From Vulcanimicrobiota bacterium (GTDB lineage Bacteria; Vulcanimicrobiota; Xenobia; Xenobiales; Xenobiaceae), in NCBI GenBank assembly GCA_944322965.1, contig CALUQR010000003.1, positions 1 to 64,000 of the forward strand: a DNA stretch of 64,000 bases. The letters run 5' to 3'. A program made the translations under genes and the position numbers. Below the pieces are notes generated by a model. That model worked only from the letters and a program-made list of their open reading frames with translations. It did no database searches and was not told the origin of the DNA. Every line of letters begins with the position of its first letter. Positions within the stretch are counted from its first letter, which is position 1. Below, piece after piece: positions 43,018-50,048 of this stretch.

Positions 43018-44940
43018 ATGGATACTCAAGATAATCACCAGGGCTCTGAGTCGCCAACTAGCGCCCCTACTCCCAAAGCGAGCTTAAAACGCCTCGTCCT
43101 GGAGTCTCTCTTCAGCGCGCTCATTCTCCTCATCGTCGTGCCCGCCGTCTGGCAGGGCGACCGCTGGCTGCGCCAGGAACCCCAGCTCTTAGAGAAGGCT
43201 CAACGCACCGCGGCCGCCGCTCGCCGCACTCAGAAGACGCAAGTCTCCTCGGTGCGGGAGACTATCCTCCTCTTGCAGGCCCAATATATTAAGGAACTGC
43301 ATACCTTAGATCTCCTCAATGGGGCGGTGGAGGGGGTCAACTATACCCTAGATAAGTTTGGCTACCGCCAGTGGGCTATGCGCCCCTTCGATCCGGCCAA
43401 GATTACCGACCAACCCGACTCCATCCTCATCGCCTCCTTCGAAGGGCGCTTACAGAATATCTTAGATAAGCTGGAGAAAGAGCCCCAAGAGAAGCGCCTC
43501 TTGCGCCGGGGCCAATTGGAAAAGGCCGTAGAGAGGCGCATCCAAGAGCTGGAAGAGAAGGAAAAGGCTAAAGAAGGGGCCGCTAAAGAGGGGAATAAGG
43601 ATGAAGAAGAGCCCCAAGAGACGGCCCTCAACTCTGAGTCCTTAGCCCAGGACCGAGCCTTAGCTAGCGAGGGCGGTTCTGATGACGCCGAAGCTGGGGA
43701 ACCTACCCTCAAAGATTCGCCTTCCCCTAAGAACTCAGCTTCTAAAAAGGAATCTTCTGAGGAAAAGACTCCCTCCGCGCCCCAGTCCCCAGAGGCCAAA
43801 AAAGACGATCCTCAGGAGATCGTTAAGGACTTTAACGATAAACCTATCATCTTAGACCGCCAGTATCTCATCTATGGGGCCCTCAATGGGATCGCCGCCG
43901 CTACGGGCGACCCCTTTACCGCCGCCCTCCCCCCCCAAGAGGTGGAGGTCTTAGAGGAACAGTTGGGGGCTAGCGACTATGGCGGGGTGGGGGTCTATAT
44001 TGAGAGCGACTTACAAAATAATGGCCAGCTGACCGTAGTGGAGCCCGTAGAGGGGAGTCCCGCCCAAGAGAAGGGGCTCTTGCCGGGCGACAAGATTATG
44101 GCTATCGATGGCAAGAAGACTAATACGATAGATATTCAGACCTCTTCGGCCATGATTCGCGGCAAAGTGGGCAGTACCGTGGTCTTAACTATTGAGCGCG
44201 GTAAGAAGCGCTTTGAGGTGGCCTTAGAGCGGCGCAATATTAGGGTCTCTAGCGTCAGTTCTAAACTCTTACCTAATAAGTTGGGCTACTTGCGCTTGCG
44301 CTTTTTCGGTCCCGAGACCACAGACGAATTCGATAGTCACCTTAAAAAACTGGAAGCCCAGGGTATTAAGGGGTTGATAGTCGACTTACGCAACAATACG
44401 GGCGGTTACGTCGACTCGGCTATTGGCGTCTCCTCAGAGTTCTTGCCCTATGACAGCACTATTACTAGCGTAGTCAATCCGCGCTTAGAGCGCTTAGAGC
44501 CCTACGCCTCTAGGCTCAAAGAGCAGTGCTGCTTGCCCTTAGTCCTTTTAGTCAACCGCTTCTCCGCCAGCGCTTCGGAGATTACCGCCGGGGCTCTCCA
44601 AGATTACGAGCGCGCCCTCTTAGTGGGCGAGCGGACTTTTGGCAAGGGGAGCGTGCAGAGCTTAGTCGATCTGAGCGACGGCGGGGCCTTAAAATTGACT
44701 ATCGCCCACTACCTGACCCCCCACGATAAGGATATTCATATGAAGGGCATTAAGCCCGACTTGACCTTAGAGGCTAGGCCCACTAACAAGATGGCCGGCC
44801 CTGAGGATGAGCAATTCCAGTTGGCCGTGCGCCAGTTAGAGCGGCTCATCCAACTGGGAGTGAGCGACAAGGTAGACGCCCAAATAAAGAAGGAGCTGGC
44901 CGCTCAGGCCCCTCAGGTGGCCCAACGTGAGTCCAAGTAG
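43018..44940 (+). CDS. S41 C-terminal processing peptidase, copy 3
   Basis: The ATG at 43018 is chosen, with GGAGGAG at 43000-43006. The in-frame TTG at 42991 directly abuts the previous stop and has no ribosome site. The ~640-residue product is anchored by one membrane helix (about 28-46). A ~100-residue Glu/Lys/Ser-rich insert around residues 170-275 separates the N-terminal helical part from the PDZ and S41 domains. The catalytic dyad is in SASASEITAGAL and RTFGKGSVQ. The long insert is unlike copies 1 and 2. uvrC overlaps its 3' end by 14 nt. Confidence 0.92.
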   Translation: MDTQDNHQGSESPTSAPTPKASLKRLVLESLFSALILLIVVPAVWQGDRWLRQEPQLLEKAQRTAAAARRTQKTQVSSVRETILLLQAQYIKELHTLDLLNGAVEGVNYTLDKFGYRQWAMRPFDPAKITDQPDSILIASFEGRLQNILDKLEKEPQEKRLLRRGQLEKAVERRIQELEEKEKAKEGAAKEGNKDEEEPQETALNSESLAQDRALASEGGSDDAEAGEPTLKDSPSPKNSASKKESSEEKTPSAPQSPEAKKDDPQEIVKDFNDKPIILDRQYLIYGALNGIAAATGDPFTAALPPQEVEVLEEQLGASDYGGVGVYIESDLQNNGQLTVVEPVEGSPAQEKGLLPGDKIMAIDGKKTNTIDIQTSSAMIRGKVGSTVVLTIERGKKRFEVALERRNIRVSSVSSKLLPNKLGYLRLRFFGPETTDEFDSHLKKLEAQGIKGLIVDLRNNTGGYVDSAIGVSSEFLPYDSTITSVVNPRLERLEPYASRLKEQCCLPLVLLVNRFSASASEITAGALQDYERALLVGERTFGKGSVQSLVDLSDGGALKLTIAHYLTPHDKDIHMKGIKPDLTLEARPTNKMAGPEDEQFQLAVRQLERLIQLGVSDKVDAQIKKELAAQAPQVAQRESK

Positions 44941-46939
44941 GGAGCGTTCAGCCCCCAAACTGCCCGGCCCGCGCCATACCTCAGAGAGCTATTCGCCCCC
45001 TGAGGGGCGCCAGAGGGCGGGGGGTCCTCCGCCCGGGTGGGAGGGCGGCTTTACGGAGGATTGGCCCTCCGACCGTCTGCGCGAGAAGCTGGCTAACCTG
45101 CCCGCCTCCCCCGGGGTCTACCTCATGCAAGACGCCCAAGGGCGGGTCATCTACGTAGGCAAATCCTCCTGCCTTAAAAATAGGGTGCGCTCCTACTTCC
45201 ACTCCCGCCAGTTGCCGGAGCGGACCCGCCTCATGGTCAGCTTAGTGCGCAATTTCCAAATTGCCACCGTAGCTAGCGATATGGAGGCCCTACTCTTAGA
45301 GAATAATCTCATTAAGAAGTATCACCCTTATTTTAACGTCCTCTTTCGCGACGATAAGAGCTACCTGACCTTAGAGTTGACTACTTACGAAGATTACCCC
45401 CGCCTGCGCGTCACCCACCAAGCCCAGCGAGCTCGGGGGCTAACTTGGGGGCCCTTTACGGCTAGCGCCACCCTGCGCCGCACTAAGGATCGGGTGCAAA
45501 AGCTCTTTCGCCTGCGCCCCTGCGCGGAGAGTATGGAGCGGGAGCGCGCCCGCCCCTGCCTCTACTACCACATTAAGATGTGTAGCGCCCCCTGCGTGCG
45601 GGCGGTCACTAAAGAGGAGTACGCCCTCCAAGTCGATTTAGCCAAAAAGTTCCTCAACGGCCAGACCCGCCAATTGGTCCAAGAGTTGCAGGGTCGCTTA
45701 AAGGAGGCCGCCTCCCAGCTCAATTACGAATATTGCGCTCAGCTGCGCGACACCTTGCGCGACCTCGAGTTAGTTACTTCCCAACAGCAGATCGTCTTTA
45801 ATCACGAGCTAGACGAAGATTATATAGCCTTAGTCTACGATCCCGATAGCACCTTAGCCTGCGCCCTAGTCTGGCCCGTGCGCGGAGGTAATCTCCAGAG
45901 CCCCCAATCCTTTATCTTAGAGTCGCGCCTCGAGCGGGAGCGGGCTAAGGATCTGGCTAGCTTTATCCAGCAGTATTACGCCCAAAATCTCCACCCCCCG
46001 CCCGCCCTCTACGTAGAGGAATTGCCGACCGACCTCCCCCTCTTAGAGGAGTGGCTGCTCAAGTTGCGCGGGGGCAAGGTCAAGTTGCGCGTCCCCCAGC
46101 GGGGCGAAAGGCGCGAGCTCTTAGCTAAGGCCATAGCTAATGGGGAGCGCTCCTTGCGCGAAGAGTTAGAGACGCCCTCCCCCAGCCAGACCCGCCAGGC
46201 GGCCCTTTTGGAATTGGGCCAAGCTCTAAAGCTGCCCCACACCCCCTGGCGCTTAGAGTGTTATGACATCTCCAATATCCAAGGTAAGTACGCCGTGGGC
46301 TCGATGGTCGTCTTTGAGCATGGGCTCCCCCACCGCTCCCACTACCGCAAATTTAAAATTGAAGGGATGGACACCCCCAACGACTTCGCCATGATGGCCC
46401 AAGTCTTGCGCCGCCGTTTGGCCTACCTCCAAGAGGAGCGGCCGGCAGACTCTGAGCCCTTAAAGCGCGACCCTAGTCTGACCGTTAAGCCCGATCTCAT
46501 TATTGTCGACGGCGGTTTGGGCCAGTTGGGGGTGGCCGTCCAAGCGCTGGCGGAGGCCCATCTGACCCAGGAGATCTCTTTGGCGGGTTTAGCTAAACGG
46601 GAAGAGGAGCTCTTCCGGCCGGGCTGGGACCATTCCGTCCTCTTAGAGCGCAACTCGCCCGCCTTCAACTTAGTAACCCACCTGCGCAACGAGGCCCACC
46701 GCTTCGCCATTACCTTCCACCGCCAATTGCGCTCTAAGGGGATGTTATACTCTAAGCTCTCCGATATTCCCGGACTAGGGCCTAAGACTTTGCAAAATCT
46801 CTACCGCCATTTCCCTAAGCCCCAAGATCTGGCCCAAGCTAGCCCGGCCGACTTAGAGCGGGTCCCGGGGATAGGTCCCAAAATGGCGGCCAAGATCGCC
46901 GCCTTCTGGAAGAGAGGGAAAGGGGCGGAAGGCGAATAG
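44927..46939 (+). CDS. uvrC: Excinuclease ABC subunit C
   Basis: The 670-residue product has a GIY-YIG domain (PGVYLM then VIYVGKSSCLKNRV), the CxxC-type region LYYHIKMCSAPC and a UVR motif. An RNase H-like nuclease half carries CYDISNIQG and IIVDGGLGQL. Tandem helix-hairpin-helix motifs sit at the end (IPGLGPKT, VPGIGPKMA). It makes both incisions in nucleotide excision repair. The GTG start overlaps the upstream peptidase gene. About 45 N-terminal residues precede the usual UvrC start; I see no better in-frame start, so this may be real or a start-site error. Confidence 0.96.
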   Translation: MSPSRERSAPKLPGPRHTSESYSPPEGRQRAGGPPPGWEGGFTEDWPSDRLREKLANLPASPGVYLMQDAQGRVIYVGKSSCLKNRVRSYFHSRQLPERTRLMVSLVRNFQIATVASDMEALLLENNLIKKYHPYFNVLFRDDKSYLTLELTTYEDYPRLRVTHQAQRARGLTWGPFTASATLRRTKDRVQKLFRLRPCAESMERERARPCLYYHIKMCSAPCVRAVTKEEYALQVDLAKKFLNGQTRQLVQELQGRLKEAASQLNYEYCAQLRDTLRDLELVTSQQQIVFNHELDEDYIALVYDPDSTLACALVWPVRGGNLQSPQSFILESRLERERAKDLASFIQQYYAQNLHPPPALYVEELPTDLPLLEEWLLKLRGGKVKLRVPQRGERRELLAKAIANGERSLREELETPSPSQTRQAALLELGQALKLPHTPWRLECYDISNIQGKYAVGSMVVFEHGLPHRSHYRKFKIEGMDTPNDFAMMAQVLRRRLAYLQEERPADSEPLKRDPSLTVKPDLIIVDGGLGQLGVAVQALAEAHLTQEISLAGLAKREEELFRPGWDHSVLLERNSPAFNLVTHLRNEAHRFAITFHRQLRSKGMLYSKLSDIPGLGPKTLQNLYRHFPKPQDLAQASPADLERVPGIGPKMAAKIAAFWKRGKGAEGE

Positions 46940-46945
46940 AGCCCC

Positions 46946-47662
46946 ATGTCTACCCCCGCCGTCATCAATAATAATCATGAACATATCGTACCGGCCTGCC
47001 TCTTGACGGTGGTGGGCGGCTTCTTAGACGTCTATACCTTCCTCTTTCGGGGGGAGGTCTTCGCTAACGCCGTCACCGGCAATATGGTCTTCTGCGGCCT
47101 CCATATCGCCCGGGCGGAGTGGACGGAGTGCCTGCGCTACCTAATAGCTATTATCTTTTACGCCTTAGGGGTCCTGACCGCTGAATGGCTGCGCACCAAA
47201 GTGGCTCCCACCCAAAAGTTGGGCTGGCACCAGATCATCTTAGCTTTAGAGATCGTCTGCCTCTTACCCATTATCTTTATTCCCAAAGGCCATTTAGATT
47301 TTGTCGTTAACGCTACTATCGCTTTTATCTGCGCCATGCAGGTAGAGACCTTCCGCAAGGTACACGGCCTGCCCTTCGCCTCCACCATGTGTACGGGCAA
47401 CTTGCGCTCTAGCGCCGAGGCCCTATTTAAATACTTACATACGGGCGACCGTAAAGAGCTAGGTAAGGTCTGCCACTACTATACTATTATCTTCTTCTTT
47501 ATCTTGGGCGCGGTCGTCGCCGCTATCTTAATGACCCGCTATGGCGAAGGGGTCTTCTTCTTGGCCCCGGCGGGACTGACTATCGTCTTCTTTATGGTCT
47601 CTACCCGCCGCCTCTTGGGAGCGCTGCGCCACTGGTGGCGCAGCCTGCGCCCGCGCTCTTAA
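46946..47662 (+). CDS. DUF1275 (YoaK-like) membrane protein
   Basis: The 238-residue product has about six membrane segments and the DUF1275 hallmarks: GGFLDVYTFLFRGEVFANAVTGNMV and a TVCTGNLRS-like TMCTGNLRSSAEAL. Function is unknown; it is likely a small-molecule transporter. It starts 6 nt after uvrC, and is the last gene of the plus-strand block. Its stop lies 5 nt from the convergent, interrupted TIGR04076-like gene. Confidence 0.9.
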   Translation: MSTPAVINNNHEHIVPACLLTVVGGFLDVYTFLFRGEVFANAVTGNMVFCGLHIARAEWTECLRYLIAIIFYALGVLTAEWLRTKVAPTQKLGWHQIILALEIVCLLPIIFIPKGHLDFVVNATIAFICAMQVETFRKVHGLPFASTMCTGNLRSSAEALFKYLHTGDRKELGKVCHYYTIIFFFILGAVVAAILMTRYGEGVFFLAPAGLTIVFFMVSTRRLLGALRHWWRSLRPRS

Positions 47663-47667
47663 ATCGC

Positions 47668-48015
47668 CTACTGGATGGGCATATAATCGATCTTAGACTC
47701 CTCTTCCGTAGCTTCTAATTTAAAGATCACCGGCCGCAAACCATCGTTGCAACTACAAATAGCTGCCCCAGGCTTCCGGATCCAATCCCCATAATAGAAG
47801 AGAGCTTGCGGGGCCGACGCGTGGGCCAGGCAAAATACGTATTGATAGATAGCCTTCCAAGCCTCGTCGCAGAAACCTTGGGGCTTAGCGTAGTCGACCT
47901 AAAAGACTTGGCCCGCTCGCAACATGGGACAGGGACTTAAAACTTCTACCCCCTACTGGTCAGCCAACTACCGATCGAAGGTAGTCTTTAAAACGGTAAT
48001 CTTTACTTTATGCAT
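47668..48015 (-). pseudogene. TIGR04076-family gene with three in-frame TAG codons
   Basis: The minus-strand frame from ATG 48015 to TAG 47668 spans 116 codons with no frameshift. It reads as a TIGR04076-type small protein: VKITVLKTTF at the start, SPCPMLRAGQ, GFCDEAWKAIYQYVF, and CSCNDGLRPVIFKLE at the end. Codons 16, 21 and 39 (47970-47968, 47955-47953, 47901-47899) are TAG. All conserved Cys blocks remain. The simplest reading is a young pseudogene, for instance by CAG to TAG changes. Readthrough cannot be excluded, because all three are amber and there are no indels. Other genes here use TAG as a normal stop, so no general recoding is implied. Confidence 0.75.
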
Positions 48016-48123
48016 CTTGCCGACGGTCTCCCCGTAAAATGTAATTTAGAGGCTAAGTTGGAGCGCGAGAGCGGGCTCTCCCCCTAGGGCAGGGTCCCTA
48101 AATTGAATCTAGAAAGCGCTCCC

Positions 48124-49368
48124 ATGAGCACTTTCGAACTCTCTCTCTCCCCAGTCTTCAATGAGATTATCCGCGCCGCTGAAGTGATGGCTCAGGATCC
48201 GCAAGATACGACCTCCCAACAGGAATTGGCCCAAGCTATAGCCCAGATGGCCGAATTTAGTCAGACTCTGGCCCAGACCTTCCAACAGGCCCTGCAAGTG
48301 CGCCCTAAAACGGAACTTAGCCAGCGCATCCCGGGCCAATTCGCCCAAGAGTTGGCCAGTTTGACCCAAGTCTTAAATAATCTCAAGGGCTATCTTAAAG
48401 ACCCCAACCCCCAGATCTTAGAGCGAGAACTGCCCCGCGGACGCCAGGTCTTAGGCAATATGTTCGCTATCTTTGAGGAGATGAAGCGCGAGGAAGAGTC
48501 CTTCCCTATCTTCTCTAAGTCCCCTTACATCCAAGAGATCGTGCGCATCGCCACCGGGGTAGCTAAGAACCAATATAAGCCGGAAGTCCTCAAGGAGAGG
48601 GTAGAGTGGTTGCGCGACCGCTACTTAGAATTTAAGGACGATTTCCGCAACTTACAAGAGATCCCCAAAGAGAATGAGGAGGTCGAGAAGTTGCTGCCCA
48701 TCGCCCAGCAGGCCTTAGAGCAGATGGGCCAAGCCTTAAAGGAGATGGAGCGTTTCCAACGCGGCTTCGATAAGTCCCTCTTAAAGAACGGCTGTTCCCG
48801 CCTCTTGCAAGCTAGCGAAGTCCTCTTAGCCGTCCAAGAGCGCCTCATGAAGGCCTCTACCGCCCAACCCGCCGCCTGCCCCCACTGCGGGACCCTCAAC
48901 CCCGGGGGAGCTAAAAAGTGCCGCCATTGCGGCTCTAAGATGCCCCAAGTAGTGGGCCTCTCCACCCAGACGATGGAGCTCAAAGAGAATTTTGAACCTA
49001 ACGCTCAGGCCCCCTCCTACACTTACCTAGTTCGCTTAGAGGGCTCTATAAATTCCTTCCGCCGCGGCCTCTTAGAGCGCTCCGATTTGAAGCGGGAGAT
49101 CGATTTCTTCGCCGGCAAAGTGGCTGAAGGGCGGGCGAAATTTACTCAGCTCCAGAGTCAAAGCGACCGCCAGCCCGAAGCCCAGACGGAGAAGGGTCAG
49201 CGCGCCTACCAGATGATGGCTCAGGGTCTAAACTCTTTGGAGAGCGGCGTAGCCCAGATGCGCCAGTACTTTACTACGGAGGCGGAGTCCGATTTAGAGA
49301 AGGGCTTAGAGTTAGTCAACGCGGGGGCGGAAGAGATGATCGCCGCCCAAGAGTCCCTGCTGCGCTAA
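48124..49368 (+). CDS. Helical protein with central zinc ribbon, function unknown
   Basis: The ~414-residue product is almost entirely alpha-helical by composition (Gln/Glu/Leu-rich), with probable coiled coils on both sides of one zinc ribbon (CPHCGTLNPGG then CRHCGSKMP, around residues 257-280). It has no signal peptide or membrane segment. The ATG at 48124 is chosen; a TTG at 48103 is in frame, and neither has a strong ribosome site. I do not recognise the family. The next gene also starts with a zinc ribbon, so they may work together. Confidence 0.7.
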   Translation: MSTFELSLSPVFNEIIRAAEVMAQDPQDTTSQQELAQAIAQMAEFSQTLAQTFQQALQVRPKTELSQRIPGQFAQELASLTQVLNNLKGYLKDPNPQILERELPRGRQVLGNMFAIFEEMKREEESFPIFSKSPYIQEIVRIATGVAKNQYKPEVLKERVEWLRDRYLEFKDDFRNLQEIPKENEEVEKLLPIAQQALEQMGQALKEMERFQRGFDKSLLKNGCSRLLQASEVLLAVQERLMKASTAQPAACPHCGTLNPGGAKKCRHCGSKMPQVVGLSTQTMELKENFEPNAQAPSYTYLVRLEGSINSFRRGLLERSDLKREIDFFAGKVAEGRAKFTQLQSQSDRQPEAQTEKGQRAYQMMAQGLNSLESGVAQMRQYFTTEAESDLEKGLELVNAGAEEMIAAQESLLR

Positions 49369-49413
49369 GTCGTCTTGGTTAACCTATTACCTTAAAGAGA
49401 GGAAGAAGAACGC

Positions 49414-49875
49414 ATGAGCGTCTGTCCCCGTTGTCAGTCCCAGGTCTTACCTAACTCCCACTATTGCGATCTCTGCGGCTGCCACTTAGATACGCCCGCC
49501 CCAGAGCCCCAAGTCACCCTGGCTAACTTTACTACCTCTACTCCCGCGGCCGCCCCGCCTCCCGCTCCGGTAGCCGCTCCGCCTCCCGCCCCGGAGGTAA
49601 AGCCCTCGGACTCTAAGCCCCTCCAGCTGCCTAAAGCCCCCCTCTTAGGGGCGGCCCCCCAGTTGGCGCCCCTCCCCCAAACGCCCTCCCAGATCTTAGG
49701 AGAGTTGCCCAACGCCGATAAGGAGGAGGCGCCCCAGCAGAAGGCGCGTTGGAAGGAGTGGGCTAACACCTTGATCTTTATCCTGAGCGGCCTGGGCTTA
49801 GCCGCTTTGGCCCTCTACTTGCTCCTGCGCCATCTGGCCCTTTTGAGCCTCTCAAGGGTTAAAGCCCTATTTTAG
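49414..49875 (+). CDS. Zinc-ribbon tail-anchored membrane protein
   Basis: The 153-residue product starts with a zinc ribbon (CPRC at 4-7, CDLC at 18-21). It continues as a long Pro/Ala-rich linker (about 28-110) and ends in a single membrane helix (about 118-142) with a short basic tail. It has no signal peptide, so the ribbon faces the cytoplasm. The function is unknown. GAGAGGAAGAAG precedes the ATG. It is 45 nt after the other zinc-ribbon gene. Confidence 0.75.
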   Translation: MSVCPRCQSQVLPNSHYCDLCGCHLDTPAPEPQVTLANFTTSTPAAAPPPAPVAAPPPAPEVKPSDSKPLQLPKAPLLGAAPQLAPLPQTPSQILGELPNADKEEAPQQKARWKEWANTLIFILSGLGLAALALYLLLRHLALLSLSRVKALF

Positions 49876-49903
49876 GCAGAAGCTAGTAACTTTTTTCAGC
49901 CTT

Positions 49904-49949
49904 CCCCTCCTTCCTAGAAGGGATCTCAATCCTGAATTTGAAGGAGGGG
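49904..49949. other. 10-bp inverted repeat in the glgP leader
   Basis: CCCCTCCTTC (49904-49913) pairs perfectly with GAAGGAGGGG (49940-49949) across a 26-nt loop. It could weakly terminate the previous gene or fold the 5' leader of the phosphorylase transcript. The T run before it (CTTTTTTC) would serve termination on the minus strand only. Confidence 0.4.
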
Positions 49950-50048
49950 CCGTTCTCTTTAGAGGAGGCGCTCAGGGGCGGGCTGCAGCCGCTCGAACTG
50001 GACGCCCATCGCAAGTTTTAGATTTAGATTCCCGGAGGTTCTCCCCCT

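Noticed and set aside
47668-48015. Genome-wide recoding of TAG as sense
   Set aside because: TAG is the ordinary stop of many intact genes here (for example those ending at 893, 1462, 16409, 35764, 36517, 44940, 46939), so only local readthrough or a pseudogene is tenable.
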